Origin: Methylobacterium sp. J-076
Lineage (GTDB): Bacteria; Pseudomonadota; Alphaproteobacteria; Rhizobiales; Beijerinckiaceae
Length of the DNA: 32,428 nucleotides
Assembly (NCBI RefSeq): GCF_022829405.1
Contig: NZ_JAKSXW010000020.1
Coordinates: 1 to 32,428, forward strand
Direction of reading: 5' to 3'
In this document: piece after piece, positions 1 through 8,547 of the stretch
How positions within the stretch are numbered: position 1 is the stretch's first letter
Layout of the letters: every line of letters starts with the position of its first letter
Program-made: the position numbers and the translations under genes
The notes under the pieces: generated by a model
What the model saw: the letters and a program-made list of their open reading frames with translations, nothing else
The model's database searches: none
What the model was told of the DNA's origin: nothing

Positions 1-1
1 G

Positions 2-304
2 GCCAAGGGCGCCCGGAACTTCACGAACTGTGATTCGCTGCTGATCGGCGACCAGTGCGGGGCGCACACCGTGCCCTACATCGAGTCGAAGAACGCCTCG
101 GCGGTGTTCGAGCACGAGGCCACCACCTCGAAGATCCGCGAGGACCAGAAGTTCTACTGCCTGCAGCGAGGCCTCTCCGAGGAGGAGGCGCCCGCGCTGA
201 TCGTCCACGGCTTCCTCCGGGACGTGCTGCAGCAGCTGCCGATGGAGTTCGCCGTCGAGGCCCAGAAGCTGATCTCGATAAGCCTCGAAGGCTCGGTAGG
301 CTGA
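2..304 (+). CDS. sufB: SufB, Fe-S cluster scaffold subunit (C-terminal part, 5' end outside window)
   Basis: This is the last 100 codons of SufB; the reading frame is open from base 2 and ends with TGA at 302-304. SufB is the scaffold of the cytoplasmic SufBCD complex on which new Fe-S clusters are built. The fragment shows the very conserved SufB end: a TNCDS block whose Cys corresponds to the functionally important Cys405 of E. coli SufB, then [10 protein letters not shown], the EHEATTS block (the cluster-site Glu-His-Glu region), [11 protein letters not shown], and the terminal [19 protein letters not shown]. The ending matches the family's usual C-terminus, so the gene is intact at this end. 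It is followed after 215 bases by sufC; that gap holds a long inverted repeat. Confidence 0.95.
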   Translation, partial: AKGARNFTNCDSLLIGDQCGAHTVPYIESKNASAVFEHEATTSKIREDQKFYCLQRGLSEEEAPALIVHGFLRDVLQQLPMEFAVEAQKLISISLEGSVG

Positions 305-321
305 ACCGCTCGCACAACACT

Positions 322-490
322 CCTCCCTCCCCCCTCTGCGGGGGAGGGTGGCCCCCGTGAGGGGGTCGAGAGAGGGGCAGCGCGACGGCTCAGAATGAGG
401 CTCCCGTCGCGACTTATTCGGAGAGGGCGCTCCCCTCTCCCGACCCCTGCTGACGCAGGGGCCACCCTCCCCCGCAGTGGGGGGAGGGAT
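322..490. repeat. Long imperfect inverted repeat between sufB and sufC
   Basis: Two arms of about 60 bases (roughly 322-382 and 428-490) are near-perfect reverse complements. Both contain the core GGGGGAGGGTGGCCCC or its complement, and they are separated by about 45 bases. The arms end close to the sufC start. Elements of this form are common as dispersed intergenic repeats in GC-rich Rhizobiales. A transcript through this spot could fold into a very long hairpin, which would affect sufB-sufC readthrough or mRNA stability (inference). Confidence 0.85.
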
Positions 491-519
491 GCTCGGAATC
501 GAATTGGGACGACTACGAC

Positions 520-1272
520 ATGATCGAAATCAAGAACCTCGTCGTGCAGATCGAGGACAACCGCATCCTCAACGGCCTCAACCTCACCGTGAACGATGGC
601 GAGGTCGCCGCGATCATGGGGCCGAACGGCTCCGGCAAGTCGACGCTCTCCTACGTCATCGCCGGCAAGGAGGACTACGAGGTCCTCGAGGGCGAGATCC
701 TGCTCGACGGCCAGAACCTCCTGGAGATGGCCCCGGACGAGCGCGCCGCCGCCGGCGTGTTCCTGGCCTTCCAGTACCCGCTGGAGATCCCCGGCGTCGG
801 CACCATGACCTTCCTGAAGGCGTGCCTGAACGCCCAGCGCAAGGCGCGGGGCGAGGGCGAGCTCTCGACGCCGGACTTCATCCGCGCGGTGAACGCCGCC
901 GCCGACAAGCTCGAGATCAACAAGGAGATGCTCAAGCGCGCCCTCAACGTCGGCTTCTCCGGCGGTGAGAAGAAGCGCATGGAGATCCTCCAGATGGCGC
1001 TGCTCCAGCCGAAGTTCTGCGTGCTGGACGAGACCGATTCCGGCCTCGACATCGATGCTCTGCGCATCGTCTCCGAGGGGGTGAACGCGCTTCGCGCCGA
1101 GGGCCGCTCCTTCCTCGTCATCACCCACTACCAGCGGCTCCTGAACCACATCGTCCCGGACGTGGTGCACGTCATGTCCAAGGGGCAGATCGTGAAGAGC
1201 GGCGGCAAGGAGCTGGCCCTCGAACTCGAGGCCTCCGGCTACGCCGAGTACCGCACCGGGGAGGCCGCGTGA
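520..1272 (+). CDS. sufC: SufC, ATPase of the SufBCD Fe-S assembly complex
   Basis: A 250-residue ABC-type ATPase without membrane segments. SufC hydrolyses ATP in the cytoplasm to drive conformational change of the SufB-SufD scaffold. Visible motifs are Walker A GPNGSGKS (34-41), Q-loop FQYP (84-87), signature FSGGEKKR (146-153), Walker B with D-loop [11 protein letters not shown] (167-177) and the switch His in ITHYQR (203). The KKRMEILQM and [11 protein letters not shown] wording is specific to SufC rather than transporter ATPases, and the length is normal. The ATG at 520 gives the family's usual N-terminus (MIEIKNL). Its stop overlaps the sufD start (TGATG), so the two are translationally coupled. 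Confidence 0.98.
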   Translation: MIEIKNLVVQIEDNRILNGLNLTVNDGEVAAIMGPNGSGKSTLSYVIAGKEDYEVLEGEILLDGQNLLEMAPDERAAAGVFLAFQYPLEIPGVGTMTFLKACLNAQRKARGEGELSTPDFIRAVNAAADKLEINKEMLKRALNVGFSGGEKKRMEILQMALLQPKFCVLDETDSGLDIDALRIVSEGVNALRAEGRSFLVITHYQRLLNHIVPDVVHVMSKGQIVKSGGKELALELEASGYAEYRTGEAA

Positions 1273-2594
1273 TGGCCGAGGTCAAGAACCTCCGCACGGG
1301 GGCCGAGACGGGCCTGTCGGCCCTGTTCGAGGCCGGACGCAAGAGCTTCGCCACCGAGGAGGCCATCGGCCGCGAGGAGGCGTTCCGGTTCTTCGAGGCG
1401 ACCGGCCTGCCGAGCCGCCGGGTCGAGGCGTTCAAGTACACCGACCTGCGCGCCGCGATCACCGAGGCCGCGCCGCCGGCCGAAGCCCCCTCGGCGGAAG
1501 CCGCCCGCAAGGCGGTGGCCGCCGCCAAGGGCTTCTCCGCCATCGAGGCCGCCCGGCTGACCTTCGTAAACGGCCACCTGATCCGCGCCCTGTCCGACCT
1601 GTCCGGCCTGCCGGAGGGCGTGACCGTGACGCCGATCAACGATGCGATGGGCAAGGGCGACGCGCGCCTCACCCGCCTCGCCCCGGTGGCGCAGGCCCGG
1701 GAGAACGCGATCTACCAGCTCAACACCGCATTCCTGGCGGATGGCGCGCTGATCACCGTCGCCCCCGGCGCCAAGCCGGCGCTGCCCCTGCACCTGCGCT
1801 TCGTGGGCACGGGCGCCGAGGCGTTCTCCACCGCCACCCGCGTGCTGGTGGATATCGGGGAGGGCGCCGAGGTCACGATCCTCGAGAGCCACGAGGGGCC
1901 GGACGGGCTGACCTACCAGCCGAACGACGCCATGGACGTGCGCATCGAGACGGGCGGCGTGTTCCGGCACGCCCGGACGAACCGCGAGGGTGACGCCGCG
2001 GTGGCCCTCTCCACCCTCAGCGTCCGCCTGGACGATGGGGCGCAGCTCGAATCGGTCGCCGTGGTGACCGGGGCGGTGCTCTCTCGCCACCAGATCTTCC
2101 TGAACATCGCGGGCGAGGGCACGAACGTCGTCGTCAACGGCGCGGCCATGCTGCGCCGCGGGCAGCTCGCCGACTCGACCCTGCTCGCCGACCATGCGGC
2201 GGTGGGCGGCGTCGGCCGCGAGCAGTTCAAGACCGTGATCGACGGCGACGCGACCGGCGTGTTCCAGGGCAAGATCATCGTCCGCCAGGCGGCCCAGCAG
2301 ACCGACGGCAAGATGAAGTCCGACTGTCTTCTCCTCACCGACGAGGGGCAGATGATGAACAAGCCGGAATTGGAGATCTTCGCCGACGACGTCGCCTGCG
2401 GCCACGGCGCCACCTGCGGCGCCCCGGACGAGGACCTGCTGTTCTACCTGATGGCCCGCGGCCTGCCGCGCCCCCTGGCCCAGAGTCTGCTGGTGCAGGC
2501 CTTCCTCGGCGAGGCGGTCGAATCGGTCACCCACGAGGGCGCCCGCGCGGCGCTGATCGGCGAGATCGAGGCGTGGCTCGCGGCGCGGGGGTGA
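1272..2594 (+). CDS. sufD: SufD, Fe-S cluster assembly scaffold partner
   Basis: A 440-residue SufD, partner of SufB in the SufBC2D complex, needed for iron acquisition and cluster assembly. The C-terminal half carries the SufB/SufD beta-helix family signature: FQGKIIVRQAAQQTDGKM, then LLLTDEGQMMNKPELEIFADDVACGHGATCG and DEDLLFYLMARGL. The Cys-x-His of CGHGAT corresponds to the conserved Cys/His pair of SufD. The N-terminal 200 residues are Ala-rich and variable, as is usual. The ATG at 1272 shares its A with the sufC stop; a GTG three bases earlier is possible. The next gene, sufS, starts 183 bases downstream beyond a palindromic repeat. Confidence 0.97.
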   Translation: MAEVKNLRTGAETGLSALFEAGRKSFATEEAIGREEAFRFFEATGLPSRRVEAFKYTDLRAAITEAAPPAEAPSAEAARKAVAAAKGFSAIEAARLTFVNGHLIRALSDLSGLPEGVTVTPINDAMGKGDARLTRLAPVAQARENAIYQLNTAFLADGALITVAPGAKPALPLHLRFVGTGAEAFSTATRVLVDIGEGAEVTILESHEGPDGLTYQPNDAMDVRIETGGVFRHARTNREGDAAVALSTLSVRLDDGAQLESVAVVTGAVLSRHQIFLNIAGEGTNVVVNGAAMLRRGQLADSTLLADHAAVGGVGREQFKTVIDGDATGVFQGKIIVRQAAQQTDGKMKSDCLLLTDEGQMMNKPELEIFADDVACGHGATCGAPDEDLLFYLMARGLPRPLAQSLLVQAFLGEAVESVTHEGARAALIGEIEAWLAARG

Positions 2595-2624
2595 TCCCCG
2601 CTTCGCCACCCGTCCAACCCGGGA

Positions 2625-2736
2625 CCTCATCCTGAGGTGCGGCGACAGCCGCCTCGAAGGAGGGCTCCAGGGACCGCAATGACAGCTGGAGGCCTCCTTC
2701 GAGGCCTCCGCTTCGCCCCGGCACCTCAGGATGAGG
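2625..2736. repeat. Dispersed palindromic repeat, full two-armed copy, between sufD and sufS
   Basis: Left arm about 2625-2670 begins CCTCATCCTGAGGTGCGGC and ends near GGGCTCCAG. Right arm about 2685-2736 begins CTGGAGGCCTCCTTCGAGG and ends GCACCTCAGGATGAGG. The arms are approximate reverse complements. Single-arm relatives lie at about 18851-18892 and 25291-25341, so this is a repeat family with three members in the window. It sits upstream of the sufS ribosome binding site (AGAAGG, 2763-2768). Confidence 0.85.
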
Positions 2737-2777
2737 CTTGCGGCAGGGAGCGGCAAAGTCTTCAGAAGGTCGCGACC

Positions 2778-4022
2778 ATGAACGCACCCGTCCTCACCAC
2801 GGCCTACGACGTCGAGGCGATCCGGAAGGAATTCCCGATCCTGTCGGAGAAGGTCTACGGCAAACCGCTGGTCTATCTCGACAACGCGGCCTCCGCGCAG
2901 AAGCCCCGCGCCGTCATCGACGCGATGGTGAACTGCATGCAGACCGGCTACGCCAACGTCCACCGCGGCCTGCATTACATGGCCAACGCCGCCACCGAGG
3001 GGTTCGAGGGCGCCCGCGAGACGACGCGCCAGTTCCTCAACGCGGCCTCGACGGACGAGATCATCTTCACCCGCAACGCCACCGAGGCATACAACCTCGT
3101 GGCCTCGTCCATGGGCTGGGCCGGGCTGATCGGGGAGGGGGACGAGATCATCCTCTCGATCATGGAGCACCACTCCAACATCGTGCCCTGGCATTTCCTG
3201 CGGGAGCGCCGGGGTGCCGTGATCAAGTGGGCGCCCGTCGATGACGAAGGCAACTTCCACATCGAGGACTTCGAGAAGCTGTTCACGCCGCGCACCAAGA
3301 TGGTGGCGATCACCCACATGTCGAACGTGCTCGGCACGGTCACGCCGGCCAAGGAGATCGTGCGCATCGCCCACGCCCACGGCGTGCCGGTGCTCCTCGA
3401 CGGGGCGCAGAGTGCCGTCCACCAGCCCATCGACGTGCGCGACCTCGATTGCGACTTCTTCGTCTTCACCGGCCACAAGGTCTACGGGCCGACCGGGATC
3501 GGCGTGCTCTACGGCAAGAAGGAGTGGCTGGAGCGTCTCCCCCCCTACCAGGGCGGCGGCGAGATGATCCGGACGGTGAGCCAGGATGCGGTCACCTACA
3601 ACGATCCGCCCCATCGGTTCGAGGCCGGCACGCCGGCGATCATCGAGGCGGTCGGCCTCGGGGCGGCGCTGGAATTCATGATGGCGCTGGGCCGGGACAG
3701 GATCGCCGCCCACGAGACCATGCTGACGAACTATGCCAACGAGCGCCTGGGCCGGATGAACACCCTGCGCATCATCGGCAACGCCAAGGACAAGGGCGGC
3801 GTGATCAGCTTCGAGATGAAGGGCGTCCACGCCCACGACATCGCGACGGTGATCGACCGGCAGGGCGTGGCCGTCCGGGCCGGCACCCATTGCGCCATGC
3901 CCCTGCTGGCGCGCTTCGGCACGACATCGACCTGCCGGGCTTCGTTCGGGCTCTACAACACGACGGCCGAGGTCGATGCGCTTGCCGAGGCGCTGGCAAA
4001 GGCCGAAATGCTGTTCGCCTGA
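2778..4022 (+). CDS. sufS: SufS, group II cysteine desulfurase
   Basis: A 414-residue PLP enzyme that takes sulfur from L-cysteine as an enzyme-bound persulfide and passes it to the SufBCD scaffold. Visible are the aminotransferase class V fold start YLDNAASAQKP (33-43), the EHHSN block (130-134), LLDGAQSAVHQP (206-217), the PLP lysine in FTGHKVYGPTG (Lys234) and the catalytic Cys in RAGTHCAMP (Cys372), typical of the SufS group. The frame is open upstream, but ATG 2778 has a Shine-Dalgarno AGAAGG 9 bases before it and gives the normal N-terminus. No SufE or SufU sulfur-transfer partner is encoded next to it in the window. Confidence 0.97.
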   Translation: MNAPVLTTAYDVEAIRKEFPILSEKVYGKPLVYLDNAASAQKPRAVIDAMVNCMQTGYANVHRGLHYMANAATEGFEGARETTRQFLNAASTDEIIFTRNATEAYNLVASSMGWAGLIGEGDEIILSIMEHHSNIVPWHFLRERRGAVIKWAPVDDEGNFHIEDFEKLFTPRTKMVAITHMSNVLGTVTPAKEIVRIAHAHGVPVLLDGAQSAVHQPIDVRDLDCDFFVFTGHKVYGPTGIGVLYGKKEWLERLPPYQGGGEMIRTVSQDAVTYNDPPHRFEAGTPAIIEAVGLGAALEFMMALGRDRIAAHETMLTNYANERLGRMNTLRIIGNAKDKGGVISFEMKGVHAHDIATVIDRQGVAVRAGTHCAMPLLARFGTTSTCRASFGLYNTTAEVDALAEALAKAEMLFA

Positions 4023-4076
4023 TTTGTTTGGGACAAGACCGGCCGCGCTCGACGCGGCGGGGAGAGGGTGAGACCG

Positions 4077-4460
4077 ATGAGCACCGACGCCACCATCACC
4101 GGGGGGAACAACACCCCCGCCGTCGAGGGCGCCTCGGCGATCCCGCCGGCCGAGATGGACCGCCTGACGGACGACATCGTGGCGGCCCTCAAATCCGTCT
4201 ACGATCCCGAGATCCCGGCCGACATCTACGAGCTCGGGCTGATCTACAAGGTCGACATCGACGACGATCGCAAGGTGGCCATCGACATGACCCTCACCGC
4301 CCCGGGCTGCCCGGTGGCCGGCGAGATGCCGGGTTGGGTCGAGAACGCCGTCTCGGCGGTGCAGGGCGTCCAGTCCTGCTCGGTGACGATGGTGTTCGAT
4401 CCCCCGTGGGACCAGAGCCGCATGTCCGACGAGGCCCGCGTCGCCCTCGACATGTGGTGA
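4077..4460 (+). CDS. sufT: SufT, MIP18/DUF59-type Fe-S maturation protein
   Basis: A 127-residue MIP18/DUF59 family protein, homologous to PaaD and eukaryotic FAM96, that helps Fe-S protein maturation. Residues 41-58 (VYDPEIPADIYELGLIYK) and TLTAPGCPVAGEM with Cys78 are the family signatures; the tail has VFDPPWDQSRMSDEARVALDM. About 25 N-terminal residues are low-complexity. The ATG at 4077 is preceded by GGGGAGAGG (4059-4067) at good spacing; a GTG at 4068 has none. It starts 54 bases after sufS and is the last recognisable SUF gene: no sufA follows, unlike many alphaproteobacterial suf operons. Confidence 0.93.
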   Translation: MSTDATITGGNNTPAVEGASAIPPAEMDRLTDDIVAALKSVYDPEIPADIYELGLIYKVDIDDDRKVAIDMTLTAPGCPVAGEMPGWVENAVSAVQGVQSCSVTMVFDPPWDQSRMSDEARVALDMW

Positions 4461-4473
4461 GCGGCCCCTCCCG

Positions 4474-4489
4474 TTAAGCCCGCGCTAAC
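4474..4489 (+). promoter_or_regulatory. CtrA-box-like site upstream of the small membrane protein
   Basis: TTAAGCCCGCGCTAAC fits the alphaproteobacterial CtrA consensus TTAA-N7-TTAAC with one mismatch (CTAAC for TTAAC). It lies 53 bases before the preferred ATG at 4542 and ends two bases before the alternative ATG at 4491. One match of this quality is weak evidence. Confidence 0.25.
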
Positions 4490-4541
4490 CATGATCCGAC
4501 AGAGTTTCGGTTCGGCCGGGTTCAGCTTGCGGGACGATGGG

Positions 4542-4838
4542 ATGGCGCTCGGATACGTGGTCGCGTTGGTGCTCGAGGCGGCCGGGCTGGTGGCCCTCCT
4601 CGTCGGGCTCGTCCGCCTGAGGGCCGAGAGCCGGGTGCGAGCGGCGGAGTTGCGCGGCCTGCTCCTCACCGGGAATGCCAACGCGGCGGGCGGCGTCCGC
4701 CAGGCGGCGGGCCCGATCCCCCGGCGCGTCGTGGTGGAGGCCACGCCCCTCGCCCCCGCGCCGGATGTCTCCACGGCGCGCGCCGCCCTGCACCGGGCGC
4801 TCGATTCGCTCCGCCAGGTGGAGCGCGAGGCGGCCTGA
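4542..4838 (+). CDS. Small membrane-anchored protein of unknown function
   Basis: A 98-residue protein with a hydrophobic N-terminus (MALGYVVALVLEAAGLVALLVGLVRL) that should form one membrane helix, followed by a charged, Ala/Arg-rich cytoplasmic tail ending DSLRQVEREAA. No family is recognised. An ATG at 4491 would extend it by 17 residues (MIRQSFGSAG...), but that ATG has no Shine-Dalgarno, while ATG 4542 follows GGGACG; the start is uncertain. A CtrA-like sequence lies at 4474-4489. It follows sufT by 81 bases on the same strand but has no obvious link to Fe-S assembly. The uninterrupted frame with hydrophobic helix and alanine-rich tail suggests a real gene. Confidence 0.55.
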   Translation: MALGYVVALVLEAAGLVALLVGLVRLRAESRVRAAELRGLLLTGNANAAGGVRQAAGPIPRRVVVEATPLAPAPDVSTARAALHRALDSLRQVEREAA

Positions 4839-4865
4839 GGCGCCGCTCGCGTGAACGTGACGGCG

Positions 4866-4955
4866 TCAGCGCAGGATGATGTCGAGCCCGCTGCCGCAGA
4901 GGACGACCGCGCTGAGGGTGAAGAGGAACTTCAGGTCTTCGAGGCGGGCGCTCAT
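4866..4955 (-). CDS. Possible 29-aa membrane microprotein
   Basis: A 29-codon frame starting MSARLEDLKFLF and continuing into a hydrophobic stretch (TLSAVVLCGSGLDIILR). The ATG at 4955 is preceded by CCGGAGAGC, a fair Shine-Dalgarno at normal spacing. The amphipathic start and hydrophobic core resemble single-helix membrane microproteins. It is convergent with the 98-aa membrane protein, ending 27 bases from it. No function can be given; it could be chance coding in a GC-rich spacer. Confidence 0.35.
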   Translation of the reverse strand: MSARLEDLKFLFTLSAVVLCGSGLDIILR

Positions 4956-5477
4956 CGGGCTCTCCGGTTCGGCTGTCCACGCGACAATGCCAGCATCGAC
5001 GGATTTTCCGCGAGTCCTTTCACCTTCCGTTAGGCATTCCTGCGCGGTTTCCATTCGTAAACCTTGACGATCGGTAAATATCGCTCAGCCTTCGACGGGG
5101 TTCGTTAACCATCGCGTGCCGGCGAAGACCCCTGCTCGTGCGGCGGGGAGGCCCCCGATGGCGTGTGCTGGGCCGCACCGGCGCATCGCGTGCGACTACG
5201 CAAGGGCGCGACTTTCAGGCCAAGCATGGCTACGAGAGCCCCTTGACATCCGAGGGCATGACACGGGCTGAGCTTCCCGATAGTCTCGTGATACATATAA
5301 GCTTTGGCGAAATGAAACGCGTAAGACAATATCCTGCGCTATGTTCGAGAGGTGCCCGGTCCGGGCAGCGAACGAACACCAGCACATCCGCAAACGTGGC
5401 GTCGATGCCGGCCCCCCACCCGGCGGCCGCGGAGGGGGCCCGCGTCGGACGGATCGGTCGAATGAGCGGGCGGCACC
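4956..5477. other. Gene-free stretch of about 520 bases with an AT-richer core
   Basis: No convincing gene is seen; the frames here have poor codon character. The stretch holds several TTAAC/TAAAC-type words (5030-5110) and a locally AT-rich segment at about 5270-5345 containing CATATAAG near 5290. That segment could carry the promoter of the 84-aa gene at 5478 or an unannotated small RNA. I could not identify a matching -35 element. Confidence 0.4.
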
Positions 5478-5732
5478 ATGACTGATGCGGGTGGCTTCCT
5501 TCCTGGTCAGGACACGTCCGGGGCGGCCGAGCGCACCCGCTTGCTGCGCCAGATCGCGACCGCCCTCGATCTCCCGGTCAGCGCCTTCACCCGCGCGCCC
5601 CCGGCGCCCGAGGTGGAGGGGCCGTCGAGCGCGGAGTGCGCGGCCATGCTCGCCGCCTTCTCGAAGATCCGGGATCCGCAGATGCGCGCCTTCTGCGTGC
5701 AGGTGCTGGAAACCTTCGCCGAGCGGCGATGA
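5478..5732 (+). CDS. Small conserved-looking protein of unknown function (84 aa)
   Basis: An 84-residue soluble protein. Residues 18-33 (ERTRLLRQIATALDLP) look like one helix and its turn. Residues 49-84 (PSSAECAAMLAAFSKIRDPQMRAFCVQVLETFAERR) form a helical segment resembling short C-terminal segments found in alphaproteobacterial HTH regulators (LLR.FARIRDP... type). No DNA-binding helix-turn-helix is visible, so it may be a free-standing relative of that segment. ATG 5478 lies after GAGCGGGCGG. It stands alone, 95 bases before the ABC exporter genes. The function is unknown. Confidence 0.6.
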   Translation: MTDAGGFLPGQDTSGAAERTRLLRQIATALDLPVSAFTRAPPAPEVEGPSSAECAAMLAAFSKIRDPQMRAFCVQVLETFAERR

Positions 5733-5827
5733 CGCGCACGAGCCGGCGTGTGCCCGCACACCCGGTGCGCAGTGAGCGGGGATGAGAGGGGTGGTATAGG
5801 CCGGCACCCGGTCAACCCCCTCGCGCG

Positions 5828-6753
<926 letters not shown>

Positions 6754-6754
<1 letters not shown>

Positions 6755-7527
6755 TGGCCGGCGGCATGAACTGGCCCGCGATCTGGGCGATCTACCGGTT
6801 CGAGATGAGCCGCTTCTGGCGCACCGCCGGGCAGAGCATCTTGGCGCCGGTCATCTCCACCACCCTCTACTTCGTGGTGTTCGGCGCGGCCATCGGCTCG
6901 CGGGTCTCGGCGGTGGACGGGGTGCCCTACGGGCTGTTCATCGTGCCGGGGCTGATCATGCTCTCGCTGCTGACGCAGAGCATCGCCAACGCCTCGTTCG
7001 GCATCTACTTCCCGCGCTTCGCCGGGACGATCTACGAGATCCTGTCGGCGCCGATCTCGCCCGCCGAGGTGGTGCTCGGCTATGTCGGGGCGGCGGCGTC
7101 GAAATCGATCCTGATCGGGCTGATCATCCTTGGGACCTCGGCGCTGTTCGTGCCGCTGCGGATCGACCACCCGGTCTGGATGCTCGGCTTCCTGCTGCTC
7201 ACGGCGACGACCTTCAGCCTGTTCGGCTTCGTCATCGGCCTGTGGGCGGACGGGTTCGAGAAGCTGCAGCTGGTGCCGCTGCTGGTGGTGACGCCGCTCA
7301 CCTTCCTCGGCGGCAGCTTCTACTCCGTGAGCATGCTACCGCCGGTCTGGCACGCGGTGAGCCTCGCCAACCCCGTCGTCTACCTGATCAGCGGTTTCCG
7401 CTGGGCGTTCTTCGGCACCGCCGACGTGAGCATCGCGGTGAGCCTCGGCATGACGGCCCTGTTCCTCGTCATCTGCCTCGGGCTGGTGACGTACATCTTC
7501 CGCACCGGCTACCGGCTGAAGAGCTGA
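6754..7527 (+). CDS. ABC-2 type exporter permease, YadH type
   Basis: A 257-residue inner-membrane protein with about six hydrophobic helices, partner of the preceding ATPase. An N-terminal amphipathic region ([15 protein letters not shown]) leads into the first helix ([21 protein letters not shown]). Family landmarks are [45 protein letters not shown] and a late [37 protein letters not shown], both typical of YadH/ABC2_membrane permeases. The start ATG at 6754 overlaps the upstream stop, so the pair is translationally coupled. A palindromic repeat 18 bases downstream separates it from the convergent hydrolase gene. Confidence 0.92.
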
Positions 7528-7544
7528 CGGCGACCTCTGCCCGC

Positions 7545-7640
7545 TCCGTCTTCGCGGGCGACGCGACGCAATCCAGGGCCGCGGGACGCCTCGGGACGAG
7601 GCGGATCCCCGGATTGCGTCGCTCCGCTCGCAATGACGGG
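7545..7640. repeat. Palindromic intergenic repeat of the GACGCAATCC family
   Basis: Two arms (about 7545-7578 and 7607-7640) with cores GCGACGCAATCC and GGATTGCGTCGC are reverse complements over most of 33 bases, with a 28-base loop. Repeats with this core (GCAATGACGG... at the outer edge) are widespread between genes in Rhizobiales and relatives. This copy lies between two convergent genes and can form a hairpin in both transcripts, so it may serve as a terminator. Confidence 0.85.
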
Positions 7641-7678
7641 GCTTGGTGATCGGGGGTGGCGAGGCGCGCCGCACTCCC

Positions 7679-8443
7679 TCACGGCTGCGCCGCGAGGAAG
7701 GCCAGCACGCCGTCCCGGTGCGGCTTGGCGCCCACCGCGGTGGAGTGGTCTTTGCCCTCGATCTCGAGCGCCCGGGCCTCCGGCAGGAGCGCGGCCAGCG
7801 CCGGGCCCGAGCCGGCCACCGTGTCGAGGGTGCCGACCGAGACCAGGACCGGCAGCTCGATCTGCGCCAGCTCGCTCCGGCTCAGGGTCTGGCGCGAGCC
7901 GCGCATGCAGGCGGCGAGCGCCCGCAGATCGCTGCGGGTCTGTTCGGCGAAGCTGCGGAAGGCCGCCGCGGTCGGGTTGGGGGCGGGCGTGCCGGGGGGC
8001 GCCTCCAGGGCCTCGGCGATGCCGGAGGGCAGGCCCCGGCCCTCGATGAGGTGCATCCCGAGTCCGCCGATCAGCGCCGAGCGCACCCGGGCCGGGTGGT
8101 CGAGGGCGACGTGGGCGGTGATCCGCCCACCCATCGAGTAACCCATCACGTGGGCGCGGGCGATGCCGAGATGGTCGAGGAGCCGCACGGCGTCCCAGGC
8201 CATCGCCTCCGAGGAGTAGGCCTCCGGATCGTAGAGCTTCTCGCTCTCCCCGTGGCCGCGGTTGTCGAGGGCGATGGTCCGGTAGCCCGCTTGGCTCAGG
8301 GCGCGCATCCACTGGGTGTTGACCCAGTTGACCGCGTGATTCGAGGCGAAGCCGTGGATGAGCAGGATCGGATCACCCCGCCCGGAGGCGGGCGGCACGT
8401 CGATATAGGCGATCCGCACGCCGTCGGAATCGAAACTGTCCAT
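7679..8443 (-). CDS. Alpha/beta hydrolase
   Basis: A 254-residue cytoplasmic alpha/beta-fold hydrolase. Visible parts of the catalytic apparatus: oxyanion-hole HG in LLIHGFASNH (27-36), the nucleophile elbow GYSMGG with Ser103, an acid candidate Asp207 in VGTLDTVAG, and the base His233 in GKDHSTAVG. The DNRGHGES block (60-67) is typical of the family. Esterase, lactonase or C-C hydrolase activities all occur with this architecture, so the substrate is unknown. ATG 8443 is preferred to GTG 8455. It is divergent from the FkbM methyltransferase gene (104 bases between starts) and convergent with the ABC exporter. Confidence 0.9.
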   Translation of the reverse strand: MDSFDSDGVRIAYIDVPPASGRGDPILLIHGFASNHAVNWVNTQWMRALSQAGYRTIALDNRGHGESEKLYDPEAYSSEAMAWDAVRLLDHLGIARAHVMGYSMGGRITAHVALDHPARVRSALIGGLGMHLIEGRGLPSGIAEALEAPPGTPAPNPTAAAFRSFAEQTRSDLRALAACMRGSRQTLSRSELAQIELPVLVSVGTLDTVAGSGPALAALLPEARALEIEGKDHSTAVGAKPHRDGVLAFLAAQP

Positions 8444-8547
8444 CCCCGAACCCACCCCGTCAAAACGCGCCCCGGCTTACCGGCGGGGCACCGCCCGGGC
8501 AACGCGCGCTTGCGACATCGCGGCCCGGCTGGCATCACCCGCCGGCC

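Noticed and set aside
322..490. CRISPR array between sufB and sufC
   Set aside because: The structure is one pair of inverted arms, not regularly spaced direct repeats with unique spacers, and no cas gene is present.
1239..3890. An 883-codon open frame antisense to sufD and sufS
   Set aside because: Same codon-bias shadow: low-complexity His/Arg/Gly/Asp-rich translation with no motif, opposite well-defined Suf proteins.
5138..5485. A 115-residue plus-strand frame upstream of the 84-aa gene
   Set aside because: The translation is Arg/Gly-rich with no domain, crosses the AT-richer segment and overlaps the start of the better-supported gene at 5478.
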